From Siphonodentalium dalli (Eukaryota; Mollusca; Scaphopoda; Gadilida; Siphonodentaliidae): a stretch of DNA of 64,000 nt. The stretch is taken from positions 121,354,723 through 121,418,722 of the forward strand of contig CP136063.1 in assembly GCA_032622095.1 (NCBI GenBank), given 5' to 3'. Positions within the stretch are counted from its first letter, which is position 1; each line of letters starts with the position of its first letter. The translations under genes were made by a program, and so were the position numbers. Positions 34,850-47,033 of the stretch are shown piece by piece. The notes below the pieces were generated by a model. The model was not told the origin of the DNA and did not search any database. It saw only the letters and a list, made by a program, of their open reading frames with translations.

Positions 34850-35010
34850 AAACATTTTTCTGGTCATTTCATGAACAGACAATCAAATTCGTGAAAAAAC
34901 TAATTTTGTCACTTTTATTTTAAATTTTGTTTTGTTTTTGTTTTGTTTTTAATCTCAAAAAACATTTTTCTGGCCATTTCAGAACCAAACGATATCATAT
35001 GAGTGAAATA
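34850..35010 (+). repeat. Short direct repeat
   Basis: AAACATTTTTCTGGTCATTTC and AAACATTTTTCTGGCCATTTC are about 110 bp apart, each followed by a GAAC..AAC..AT-type stretch and GTGAAA. Confidence 0.5.
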
Positions 35011-35027
35011 AATTTTTAGTCGTACAT

Positions 35028-35215
35028 GGGGGGGGGGGGGGGGGGGGGGGGGGGAGATCCAGGGTGGGGGGAAGATATCCTGGGGGGGGAAGATGACGTG
35101 TTACACCGGGGTCCCGGTGGAATTCTATTTCTGATTCCCGGAAAATTAAATCTGACGATCCCAATTCCCGAAAAATAAAAAGGGTCGATCCCGGTGTCCC
35201 GAATATACCCGTTCC
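35028..35215 (-). repeat. G27 tract with ATTCCCGGAAAAT repeats
   Basis: An uninterrupted run of 27 G (35028-35054) is followed by further G8-type runs and units such as GATTCCCGGAAAATTAAAT and GATCCCAATTCCCGAAAAAT. Related in layout to 31781-31940. Confidence 0.7.
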
Positions 35216-35223
35216 CCCCTCGT

Positions 35224-35475
35224 CATTGTCACCACATTTTCGTGTGTTTGGTACCCAGCTTTACGAAAAGGTGTTTTGGGTACCCAGCTTGACCTTTGCT
35301 GTGTTTTTAGCACACATTTGACATCATCTTGCATCTGATGACATGGCACATGTGTAGCCATTTTTAAAACTGTTATTCCTGCTTCACATTTGTTTTTTAT
35401 TGGCGACATAATCTATAGAAATTTGATAATTTCTAGAGCATAAACCACAAAGGTCAAGCTGGGTACCCAATTTCT
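35224..35475. repeat. Inverted repeat with GGGTACCCAGCTT
   Basis: GGGTACCCAGCTTGACCTTTG (35277-35297) is answered by CAAAGGTCAAGCTGGGTACCC (about 35449-35469). An additional TACCCAGCTTTACG copy lies near 35251. Probably a small foldback element. Confidence 0.6.
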
Positions 35476-35739
35476 TTTTTTTTTTTTTAGATCAGGTGAT
35501 CATTTGTCGAAATACTAAATATCAGTTTTTACTCTTAAAGTGGGGTGTCCCACGATTACCAGATACCGTTAATTTCAGCTGAACGTATGAAATTACCCGG
35601 ATGTGTGCTATAAATAGACTGGATGTGCTCAGCGTATTCTAGGTTTTCTTGAACGATTTCGAATCCAATTCTACACACTATCAATGAGTCATGTGTCTTT
35701 AGAACAGTAATGATTGAGTCACAATTAATATTATTTACT

Positions 35740-36015
35740 CAGCTATAATTACCATGTCCTCTTCAATAATTGGGATGGTTCAAATTTCTAAATAAATAAA
35801 GAGGCTATTTTGGCACCAACTATATTTTTCCTCCTTTGATAGAGAGGAAACATTCCAACACATGTATATTATACACAACAGTGAGCACAACAAGAGTGTT
35901 CAAACACAACGCACATGCATGTACAACAAAGAACTGAACTCATTAACTCACTCGCATATAAATTCTCTTATTCAAGCTATAGTCATTCATTTTACCCATG
36001 ATACTCTGATTTTAT
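35740..36015 (+). repeat. Duplicated segment, copy A (left flank of hAT 1)
   Basis: TTACCATGTCCTC, ATAATTGGGATGGTTCAAA, ACAACAAAGAACTGAAC and TCACTCGCATATAAATTC recur at 37838-38050. The 31 bases before hAT element 1 recur at 40624-40654. Confidence 0.8.
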
Positions 36016-37447
36016 TAGGGCCCTGCGAAACGATTCGATTCGATGCGATTTAGAATCATTTGTCTGATTTGATTCGATTCGAAATCGGCTGCCCTGATTT
36101 GAATTGTATCGAATCTGTCATCACAGGTGCATTGACTGTTTATATAGACTGCTTATATAGACTGCTTACACCATTACGCTTGTATAAAGAAACTTCGCGA
36201 TACTAGCGAATGCATCTACATAGAGACAACACTGTGGCAAATGATCTGTTAATGGACCACCCACTTATTTAATTAATTATAATCTCAGTAAGAATGACGT
36301 TAACCCAATATACTACAGGAGTTGAAAGTCACAATGCAATTATAGCCAAACTCATTCGGAAAACCTCACAAGTTTCCATTCCATATACTGCCATATATAG
36401 GTCAAGGAGTTCAGAATGATACAATTTAAATGGCAGTTTTAGTACAACACGGAAATCGTCAAAGTTTGCCAACTACGAAAGTTCGAAAGAACATTGTAAA
36501 GATTTACCCCCATCGACCACTCATCGCCGCATTCAATGATTCACACACATCAATATTTATGAGGAAAATGAGATGCTAGCGTGTTGCACAGAAGCAGGGA
36601 CGTTACTAGGGATCCAATGGGGTGGGGGGGGGGGGGGGTGAGAGACCATAAAACTTCCAACTATATAGGATTTGGTCTAATAAAATTTCCTACTCTATAC
36701 GATTTGGTTTTGAGTAATGCAAAATTCCATTATTGGCTTAATGGCTTAATAATTTGGGTTTCTATATATTCTTTTTAAGAGCATGGATTTCATTAGATTC
36801 CAGTAAGTTAAATGTGTCGTCTATGTCTATTAACTTATGTAACGTCACAGTGATGTAACATGAGAGTTGATCGTCAACGCATTGAGTCAATGGTTAATCA
36901 CCCGAAGTAGGACAACAAATTGAGTTTGATATTTAATTTCTGAGTTTTTAGAATTCCTCAAATACATCACATGTAGGTTTTAGTACATGGAACTATGTCT
37001 TTAAATTAGAAGAAAATTATATCCGACGAATATCACTTTTCTTGACGCCATAATGCACCGAAAATAACCACGAGGAGGCAGAGTTCCAAGAAAAACAAGA
37101 TGGCGTCTATCCACCCATATAAATCCATATACCCCCAGGGGCTTTCAATATGGGGTTCAGTGTCAAGGTGAACCTAATATGCCTTCATATCCTGTCAGAG
37201 GATCTACACTCTCATTGGTTAATCTAATAGGCCAGTATGATAAGTATAAGTACAACTATTGGAATTCAAGCCATGAAATTTCCAACTATTGATCCCACAT
37301 GTCGCTACGTCTCTGTGCAGAAGACGCATTAATAATTGTTATATATAGGTAATATAAAATCCATTGGTGAAAAGTAATTTTGAATATCTTTCCCGATTCA
37401 ATTCGAGATTCGATTCGTAATGAAAACCCCCGATTTGCAGGGGCCCA
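36016..37447 (+). mobile_element. hAT-type element 1 with perfect 8-bp TSD
   Basis: Starts TAGGGCCCTGCGAAACGATT and ends CCGATTTGCAGGGGCCCA. GATTTTAT flanks both ends (36008-36015, 37448-37455). Subterminal ATTCGATTCGA-type words occur at both ends. 1432 bp without a transposase. G15 lies at 36624-36638. Same family as 38051-39264. Confidence 0.85.
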
Positions 37448-37837
37448 GATTTTATGCACCGTAAATATACAAAAATAGTCGATCCAATTCTACATATTCC
37501 TTTTTAAAATATATACATAACTTTTTTTGTATTGGAACAACAGTAATGTACCGTATATAACTATACCAATGTAGAAAGTGTCCCAAAGACTCCGAATTTT
37601 GAAGAAATTCTGTAAAATGTTACTAGTGAATAAAAGTGTCAATTAGTTTTGTTGAAGAATTGTGACGATTTTTGGGGCGCGAATTTCTTTGGTATGAGAT
37701 TAATTTAGCATTGTGCATTTGTGGGTAATTCAAAGGTCAAGCTCATATCCCATTTCCTAGAAGTAGTCACATGATCATCAGTGGCATATTCTATAATTAT
37801 CTCCGGGGCAAGTAATTACATATTTTGAAACCAAAAT

Positions 37838-38050
37838 AGCCCAATTACCATGTCCTCCTCCATAATTGGGATGGTTCAAATTTCAAGGTAAATAAAGCTA
37901 ATTTTGTCACCAATAATATTTATTGTGAACACTTCTTTCGTTGATACAGAGGAAACACTACACAAGAGTGAAGTTCAGTGAACACAGTACACATACAACA
38001 AAGAACTGAACACATTAACTCACTCGCATATAAATTCCTCTCGCACAAGC
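37838..38050 (+). repeat. Duplicated segment, copy B (left flank of hAT 2)
   Basis: Second copy of 35740-35970, diverged by small indels. It is interrupted at 38050 by hAT element 2 at a site left empty in copy A. Confidence 0.8.
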
Positions 38051-39264
38051 TAGTGCCCTGCGAAGCTTCGATGATTCGATTCGGTGTTGACCGGCAATCA
38101 GATTTGGGATCGATACTGAATCGCCTCTCAAATTTGTGTATTATCGAATCGGCCTATTCCTTCCTGTTTATGCGGACAAACAACTAAATTGTTTATTTAT
38201 GGCACTCATTTGATGGTGCAATTGCCACATTGTACTGTAATTTCGCACATGGAGGTCTCACCGCCACCGAATATCATGCAATTTAGAGTTGAAGCTAGAC
38301 TAGTTACACCCAATTGGATTCTGCCGCTGTCAGTACATGTAACACTGGTGGTTCTTGGAAAATGTTCGGGTAACATATAGTGTATAACTTATAAATGACT
38401 ATAATCACTATAATACAGATCAAACGGTCTATATAGTATACAATTTTATATAGTTCGTGTCAGCTTTAGTTTCTTCTGACTGATGATCGTGCATTCATAC
38501 CTATGTTAACTGGCCAATTACTGTGTTTTGTGTCATAACATAAAAAACTATACTACATGTAGTTGCATATCCAACGATCCACCTGTATTAACATGCTACT
38601 ATGGTCCCTCACATAAATGCATTCCGAACGACAACAAGCCAGATAATGCCATATTTTATTTAATGCAGGGATAAAATGCACATGATTATTACATAGAGTT
38701 ACCTCTGTCAAATGGAATGCATTATTACAAGTAGAAATCCGGGTACATCTGGCAGTTCATGCGCATCGATATGCTTGTCTATGATACGGCATACATCAGT
38801 CCTGAAATCCTTGGAATACAGTCACTGTCATTGGCGACTATCAACTTAATAAACACTATTATATATATGTAGAGTAATCGAGTAGTACATGTATCTTCGA
38901 TAGAAATTATTCATTTTATAGTCTGTGTCAATGACATACATAGATGACATACATATTATGTGTTATACTGTGTGATATATATAGTTTCGATGTTCGTTCA
39001 AACATAAAGTTGAGAACGATGTCAGTCGCCAAAGGGTTGGCTGTGAACTCTGTCTTGGTTCTTTGTTTCATATTCAAAAACATCTCAGCTTTTATGACAA
39101 ATAAGTGAACAATAATTAGTATGATATCCGATGGTCAGCTATGATTATTCTCCATCCAGTGCTTGTCCTGATTCGATTCAGATTCAATGTCGATGTCGAC
39201 ATCGGACACCCGATTCGTTTCAAGAATCGATTCGGTTGCCGAATTTCCGATTCGCAGGGCCCTA
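38051..39264 (+). mobile_element. hAT-type element 2
   Basis: Starts TAGTGCCCTGCGAAGCTTCG and ends CCGATTCGCAGGGCCCTA. GCACAAGC precedes it and ACACAAGC follows it, a 7-of-8 match to a target duplication. GATTCGATTC words lie near both ends. No transposase recognised. Confidence 0.8.
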
Positions 39265-42200
39265 ACACAAGCATACAGTCATTCGTTTTAGTGCTGAAAT
39301 GGTTGACCTATTTTTGTAGCCAGTTAACTGCAACATGTGACCAGATCATAACCGAATATCTGCTATTTTCAACCTATGATTTTACACTCATAATATTTAC
39401 ACCATAATATGTACCAATATATCATCATAATTTGATTTATTAACTGTATGGCAAACTCACTTAATGTTTACAGACAGAGCTTGTATTAAACAAATGTAAA
39501 TCACCAGACATGAACGGTAAACACCCATGTGTTGACAACTTGACAGATGAAACAGTGAACTAAAACTTGCAGTGTTTATAAATAGATGTGTCATGCTTGA
39601 TCTGTTTGTATTGCAGTCGCAACTGCTACCCGATATTGCATGACCTATATAAATTTTTGTACATGCAAATCGCGGCAGCTTTTTGTTGTCATTATAGCGA
39701 TTGTGGGACTAGGCGAATATTACTACTACTATTAATACTACTGGGTGTTCTTCGGCGATTTGAGATGCATAGGATGACTGATGACAGATAAACACAATTA
39801 TGAAGTTTCATGAAATTTATGTAGTTAACAGATGAAAATAAAAAAATCAGCTGAAAACCTGCTGAAAACAGTGTTTTCTGTTAGAACACAATCAATGCTG
39901 AGAATTAGTCATTAGGATGCAAACGTGTCTGACTGCATGGAAACACCACTTCGATGCGAGTACATTGGAACTTCATTCACTGAGATTACTCAAACTCAGT
40001 AATGTTAGTATAGACCATGGGTATGTAAATAGGGTTCTACTGAGTCTGAGTTTGCATTCTGCAAATTTCTTTTTGTTTTCTAAAATGCGCCCAGACATCT
40101 GATTTATGCATTTCTTGAGTATCCATGATAGTGGATACCGCCTAGTAGGTATCTACTGGTAGTGAGTCGGAGAGTAGATGTCAAATGACCAGGCCATACT
40201 TCATTGAAAAAGATTGCATTGATCTCTGCAAACGACTCAGCGCACATATTTTACCAGCCATTGGAACATCAAAGACGACATCATGCATCTTTGATGTTAA
40301 GCTGCCAAAGCCAGACTATGTAACTTGCCATCCATGGAAGACTTTTGATCTCGCACCAGATTTTGACTTTTAATATGCATAATTTCGACTGTATATCCCT
40401 CCGAGTGATAAAGTTTGTAGCAAAATTGTTAAAGTACACATGTTTATAAGCTACTGTTATCAGTCTCATGCCGATTAAGGACCTGAATATGTTAGTTTTG
40501 TCGTTGGCATCGCATGTGTGTATTACATAGCAGTTAACCATTTGATCGTAGTTCAACTGGTTGCCGTCTTTGCCGATGGTAGCCGGTTATCAACCGGGTA
40601 TCCAGATATCCGTTTCAGCACTAATTCATTTTACCCATGATACTCTGATTTTATCCACCAAGCTGCAGGCCTCCAGAAATTCATACTAATGTCTTTGAAT
40701 GGGACCCAGACCAGAGGTGTCGTGTGGTTCACACTATCTCCTAAGTGAAAAGGAAGGAATGGGAGAAGACATTGATCAGCATCAAATTCTATAAACAAAT
40801 CATGAGTCATCATAGGACAATAAATTCAATGAATCATTACTGTCATATTCTATAGTGCAAACAAAGTGAATGGTTTTGACACCTAGTAATATTTATGCAA
40901 TATACAAATCAGTAAAGGCAAATGCTTAACAACCTGGATAAAAAAGTTAGTTAGTACTGTGGTTCCTTCATAATTAAGATGGGGTACTTGATCATTGGCT
41001 GCATACAAATGCCTCATTGGTTTATGACTGTACTTATAGATAGATGATTTGAAAGTTCTCACAAACTTAACCTGGCATACTTTACACATTACAAGTAAGT
41101 GTATTATGCCTTAATGATATCAATGACACAATGCTCAGTGGATGAGAAATCTGCTGACCTACATGTACATGTAGGCGCTAGGCATTAGTAATGAAATGAT
41201 TAATTTACTGAGGCTATAATCTCGTTCAACTGTAATTCAGTTATTGAATAAAGCTACAACCTCATCATCCACTGAATGTGAGTGGATATTATTGTTTGTT
41301 CCGCATGAACATTTATTTATAACTAATAATCCCCTTGTTTCTTGTTACTCATGTCAGCTTTCCAGTGGTTTCTCCCGGATGAGGATATATCTCAGTGAAG
41401 TTAATTCCTTTGACATATTTGCAGATAGAATGAGTTAGTAATATAACAGATTTTGGTATTTCTGTAATATAAATATCAATAATAAATACATGTACATGTG
41501 CCATATACAAACCAATAGGTTTACAGTGACTATTAATTCATGGTATTGTATTTATTATTTAGAATTAAATATAGTTTATACTAATAAGTTTTCAAGTCCA
41601 AGTTATAACTGTTCAAAACTCCTGACATTAGTGACCTGTGGTGGATGCTCAGTTCTGAATATATTTCATTGCATCGCTCTTCCAGTCAACATGAATTTGG
41701 ATAAGATCAAATGATACTCCACATCTGAAGGCCCCAAACCACCCTTCTGAATAAATGTGATTAATAATTCTCAGGTTATCTACTAGTTTTCTTGACAAGT
41801 AAAGTTCTACAATAAATTTTTTTGGAAATCTAAATATATTAATACTGAACTCGCGTATACTTCTTGACCAAAAGGATGCGTCCTCTGTCCACCTTGTACT
41901 AATTTACACATTTTTGAAGGCAAAAATAGGACAGAGAGGTATTTGTCACAATCTTTCAACACCAGACTTCTGACAGAGGTGAATCGTGACGAAACTAAAT
42001 TTACCTATATTGTAAATATAATGATTTCCTGGACTTCACAACTGATCCAATAATGCTTTTAATGGATTTTTTTTATTTTGAGCATCAATCTTAGACAATC
42101 TACTGGGCCATCAACATCATTGGATATATAATATGTGTACATCTTTGAGCAAAATATAAAATATGATACAATGGCAGAACACACTATTTGTTTAATGCAA

Positions 42201-42419
42201 GGTTATTATGCGGATGATCCCTGTTTATCTCATTATTGTATATGTGATAAGATATATAATTATGTAAACGTTGAATATATTACTCATGAACTGATCTACA
42301 TCAGTGCGAATGCAGGTTGTGGGGAATACATCATCATTAAACCTGAATATATGTTCCAATTAGACAATTGGTTCAATTTGATTGAATAGTTAATTTGAAA
42401 ATATTCTGCTGTAATAACT
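39265..42419. other. Unassigned sequence
   Basis: No recognised gene or element. A 31-bp match to the left flank of hAT 1 lies at 40624-40654. The 62-codon ORF at 40185-40373 is open and not obviously repetitive, but I recognise no family in it. Confidence 0.4.
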
Positions 42420-42545
42420 GAGATATAACACCGACTCAGGCTTCTCAACGGTAATAGTACCGGTACCACAACCCTCGGTACTATGGTCATTTTCATGGTA
42501 CCGGTACTTAGGGTTGAGTACCGCCGGTACACAGTACTAGACAGT
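42420..42545. repeat. Cluster of GGTACCGGTAC palindromes
   Basis: GTACCGGTACCAC, CATGGTACCGGTAC and ACCGCCGGTACAC, with ACAACCCTC / AAGGGTTGAG-type inverted words, make a partly self-complementary block. Confidence 0.5.
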
Positions 42546-43164
42546 ACTCAAATTAGTGCAGTTTATATATGTGTGTAAAAGTGATGGATAACTGCAACTT
42601 GCCATGACCAAAACGCATGTCGCAAAGAGTATACTTAATTTGGTCATGAAGTTGGATAATTTAAATAACACACATTGTCGGCGTAATGGTATAGCATTGG
42701 GTGTGTTCTCTTAGCGAAGTTTATATGAAATATGGAAACATACACCTAATGTGACCAAAACATAAAAGACAATTACAAATGACCAATCACTCACTGTCGT
42801 CGCTGAGCAACATTTCATGATACACATGGCCCTGACTGACGTCACATGCAGTTGAAGCAATATTGAAGGGAAAATACAATTTATATTTCAATTATTCAAA
42901 GACATCAAATGACATGCACATGCAATTCGTTTGAAATGATTGTTTTGCAGGTTTCTTCTTTTATGTTCAAATAAGGTACATGGTTGGGCCACTATTAAAA
43001 ATATTTGTGTTTGTCCACTCCCGACCCTAGATTTTGGAAGTGGGTAGGTAGGTAGGTAAATATTTTTTATTTTTTTTCATTAGACCTGATATTTATACCA
43101 TGTTATAATTTTCCCATATAATAAAACATATCACAAATATCATGATTCGGCATGCTTTATTTGA
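42546..43164. other. Unassigned; trace of a MITE-like end near 42985
   Basis: GGGCCACTATTAAAAATATT, CGACCCTAG and GGTAGGTAGGTAGGT resemble the GACCCTAAA-type subterminal words of the 9910-10604 element. No complete copy. Confidence 0.35.
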
Positions 43165-43305
43165 CTAGTTATGTTGCTGAAACTTGTCATTAGGACTTTT
43201 TCTTGGACTCCTCTTTGGGACCTCCTTGTGAATTTCTGCACATTTCTTGCACACTGGCAGCACCACCTTGTATCTCTTTAATATGTCAGGGTCCTTGTGC
43301 AGTTA
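43165..43305 (-). CDS. Possible short exon or gene remnant with CxxC motif
   Basis: The minus strand reads DPDILKRYKVVLPVCKKC, then AEIHKEVPKRSPRKSPNDKF to a stop at 43165-43167. It contains one C-x2-C pair and a basic tail, and is preceded by ACAAG, which could be a splice acceptor. I recognise no named family with certainty. The composition is more protein-like than the neighbouring ORFs. It may be the last exon of an uncharacterised gene, or a fragment of a domesticated or transposon-borne protein. Low confidence. Confidence 0.25.
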
Positions 43306-45333
43306 GGCCCACAGCAGTGGCAGCAGATGTCCAGACTCTCTTGCGAAGAATAAAACACAAATTAAAAATGAGCTTCACAAGATTGTTGTTCAATTGACAT
43401 GTATATCAAGGGTCGGGGCACACATGGCAGGATCGATGCATGTATCCCGGATTTTTAGTCAGAAGATAGGGGCAGTTACATGCATTTAGGTGTGTGGGGT
43501 GGCCTGACAGTGTCTCTCAGATTTTATTCATTGAACACATGGTCTTACAACTTACATCCAGTGTGGTGTCATCTGAGTCATCTCCAGTCACCAGCGTAGG
43601 AGCATGCCTGCTGCAGCCGTGAAACCTTCAAAATATTCTCAATTCAAGCTATATACAAGCCGGAATTGAACAAGAACTGGGTAGGCATCGCGGTGGGATT
43701 GGTTGGGACAGGGTGGGGGAGGAATATAAAGTGGACACCCCATGGCATATTTGTGACATATTCTCAAAGAAAGGTTGGAGTAATAATAGCACAATTTAAC
43801 TCAATAATTTTTTTAATCATTTTTAATTTATTAATTTTAATAATAATATATTTATCATTAAAATTCATGTTTTCCTTTGTAAGAAACTTGGGCAGAACCT
43901 TTTCTTTTGATGTTCCCAAAAGCATATCGAAAGCATTAGTGCGCTGATCCTTCCTGCTGACCTCACCAAAACAAAGTGATCAGTTGGTTTAGCATGTGTT
44001 ATTAGCAAAAGCTAGAGGGACGGAGACACAAGTTTAAAAATAACTTATGTGATCAGTTGGCAATGCCTCTTTGTAAGATGTAAATTTACACTCATTGTTT
44101 AAAACGTCAAAGTGAAGTTCAAACGACAAATTGCCGACTGCAATTGACGTGCTTGTTTTGAAGTGTTGTTTTTTTGTTATGTTAAAAATAAATGATTGGT
44201 TAATTGATTGGCGAAATTAATTTGTTTAATTATTTAAAATCCACATTGTTGTCTCCTTCCTGGTGTATTTCATACCTGCCACATTGTATGTTTAACTCAC
44301 ATAAATCCGAGCAGCCACATACAATATTATACCACCTGAGACTATTATTTTGTCAGTGGTGTGCAATTAAAAATTTCAAGGTGAAGAGTCTTGCTTATCT
44401 GAGAACCTCCAGCTATGTCCCTGTTTAGAATTACTTGTTTTAAGTGATTTTGACAATTACTGACTGTTGTAGTCTTCAGAGTCCCAGTCTTATCAGTCTT
44501 TACAGTCAGGTTAGCGACCCCACAGTCATTGACTGTCTTGTTTGTCAGTCAAGAACTACCTTTTTATACAGAAAAAACGTTCATATCTTTATCGAGATTT
44601 ATCTGAATCAATTATCTGGATAAAATTAATTCCTCCATATATATTTTAAAACTGTGTTTTAAGTCAGTTAATGGACTCGTGACTACATTCAGAACTTAAA
44701 TGACTCACCCCATGTCTGGGCCTCGCCGTTATAGTTTATAATATCAAGTAACATTAATCCTGACATAGCTTTGAGAGGTACTCATTTCATAAAACAATTG
44801 TTCATCATTATAATTTTATTTCTTTACAGATTATATACTATTATTATTATTTTTATTGGTTCGAAATCATAAATTTTATTCCACAACCGTTGACATGAGG
44901 CACATTGATTACGTCTTGTTCATGCTGTTTCCAAGAGCGATGACGTTCATAATGTCAATGGGTATAAGATATATGTACCTGTTTTTCATCAGACTTAAAT
45001 TACAATGAAGGTAATTATAGTTTCAATGGTTGTCACAGTCGTGCATTGAACTTATCTGACACAAGGGTGTGGAATACAGTTATACAGAACACAACTTGCA
45101 TATAATCTAGAATCTTTTTTCAAACTCGTTGTGAATGGTGCATAGTCACATTTCACTCAAGCTCAACATTCGTGAAGTATATCCTTGCGCCGTCCACAAC
45201 TCATTCGATAAAATATTCTTGATTAAGATGCGCAATGTGTTCTGTCTATATATCTACATGTACTGGTATATTGTTGCAATTTTTAATTTTGTCATTTGCA
45301 TTGCTGGTAATAATCCTGTTATTGTCTTTTCAG
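43306..45333. other. Unassigned; upstream of APBA-like exon
   Basis: No gene or promoter recognised. The 3' end is a plausible splice acceptor: TATTGTCTTTTCAG ends at 45333. At least the last part is therefore probably an intron in the 5' UTR of the gene at 45364. Confidence 0.5.
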
Positions 45334-45338
45334 AAGTG

Positions 45339-45374
45339 ATGTGTGATATCTTGCTCATAAAGGATGTCAGATAA
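45339..45374 (+). promoter_or_regulatory. Upstream ORF overlapping the APBA-like start codon
   Basis: ATG at 45339 opens 11 codons (MCDILLIKDVR), then TAA at 45372-45374. It is in a different frame from the main ATG at 45364 and overlaps it. G at -3 makes its context moderate, while the main ATG has A at -3. If the exon begins at 45334 this uORF lies in the mature 5' leader and would be expected to reduce main-ORF translation. Confidence 0.5.
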
Positions 45375-47033
45375 GGAAGATAATAATGAGCCTACCTCAG
45401 AGACTGCTGCCAATGGTGAAGAGTGTAGCTCAGATCTCCAAGGGGCATGTGGTGGTTCTCCTCGAAAAATAGACATCACGTTTGATAATTTATCAGAGTC
45501 AGTTGTCGATGATTCCCCTGACAATCTCAGCATGGAGGTGCAATTTGGCGAGGGAAGTTCCCGACATCCAAGTGAATTAAGTTCCCTTTCTTATCAAAAT
45601 CTTCTAGACGATGTCGATGTTGGTAGTCATGTCTATCAACAGCAAGAAAGTGAAGACAGTGCAGACGAGACTGATCTGCCGGTTGATGAAATAAGTCAGT
45701 ATGATCAGCCAAGCATGGATATTCCTCATCATTTTCCATGGAAGAAGAAAAGTTCTGAGCATGCAGTCGATGTTGTAAGCACTGCCGATCTTAAGAAGAA
45801 GTCATCGGACGCATCAAATCTCGAAGGGAAGGAATCTATTAGTCCAATCAAAGGACTGTCCAAATCCAACTGTGATCTCGCAGATAAATGTGATATATTC
45901 ATTCCACCAAACAGATGCACAAAAAGTGAGGAGAAGGAATCTTCTGATGAGCCAGTAAAGAAAAGAAATAGTTTTGACATTCGAAACAATATCCCAAAAG
46001 TTGGTGAAGTTAAAAATTACATCAATCAGGACTCTGACAGTACCTCGAGAAGCAGCCCTAGTTTTAATGTTCATGGCGCTAAGCCAAAAATAGTAAAGCA
46101 GTCCCCAGGACTAGCTCGACGAATTGGTGAGGATGGTCTTGACTTGCTCGATCGTGATAGTTCAAGCTCAGAAAGGGAGCTGGAGAGATTGGTTTCTAAG
46201 CGTTCAGAAAACCTGATTAATGGCGTTCAAGATAGTTCTAGAGAGAAATCTCCTAGCAGTTCTATCTCAAGTAAGGGATCTCATATGTCAATCAAAGAAA
46301 CAAATGATACAAACTCATCAACTCCACATATGAATGTAGACATTCAGAATGAATATGATTATGTAAAATATGCACGTGTGCAGCAGGGTAATTCTTATGT
46401 TGGCATGAGGTTAGCTTATTCCAGTTCTAACGATTCTCTGAACTTTAAAAGGAACGATAACTTGAGTAATTCAATAGAAAGTTCCAGAGAGAGCTCACCT
46501 GAAAAAGTTTTACAGCAAAAGATTCTTAAAGAGCTTGGCGCTCCTACACATAGTGTAGTAAATGAGGACACACTAACTGAGATACCATTAAATAATGACG
46601 TCAATGGACTTGACGAAAAACAAGAGTTTACCCTCTCTCCTGAAAACACTGAATGTGATAGTGTGGAAGTGGAGAGTGTTTTATCTGATGGTGATAAGTC
46701 TAATATGGGAATGCCAAATGTTGAAGATGGATTATCGAGCAGTCAAGCTAGCGATGCCGAGGATTCGTATCCTTTAGATAGCAAGAACACACCCACCAAA
46801 AGTCGACGTAAACATAAGTCTCAGTCTGATTCTAAAGATCTGAATGGTGTCCAGCGACCAAAGGACATTGATGCTCAAGCTATAATGGAGGATTTGAAAT
46901 CTAAGCGTGAAGCATTGGATTCTGCTATTCGTGATATAAAATCTGCTATCACTACAAGTAAAGTTGCTCCACCACTGAAGTCTCATTACATCGAAGAACA
47001 ACCAACATCTCCTGATCCTGTTTGGATTCCAAG
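45364..47033 (+). CDS. APBA: First coding exon of an APBA/Mint/X11-family adaptor
   Basis: About 556 residues of acidic, Ser-rich, largely disordered sequence. The C-terminal ~57 residues are the diagnostic part: KSKREALDSAIRDIKSAI, then EEQPTSPDPVWIPR. This parallels the human APBA1 segment KRDAISLAIKDIKEAI followed by EPIWVMR, which sits just upstream of the PTB domain. Residues ~330-355 (YDYVKYARVQQGNSYVGMRL) look like a short interaction motif; its partner is unknown. Family members are cytoplasmic neuronal adaptors that bind Munc18 and the APP tail through an N-terminal region, a PTB and two PDZ domains. An acceptor (CTTTTCAG) ends at 45333. The exon ends AAG|GTGAGTA at 47033 in phase 2, splitting the Arg codon. 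An N-terminal region carried largely on one big exon fits vertebrate APBA genes. The PTB/PDZ exons are not in the window. Which paralogue is unresolved. Confidence 0.8.

Noticed and set aside
45330-47001. Minus-strand ORFs opposite the APBA-like exon
   Set aside because: Shadow frames of the long + strand coding exon.
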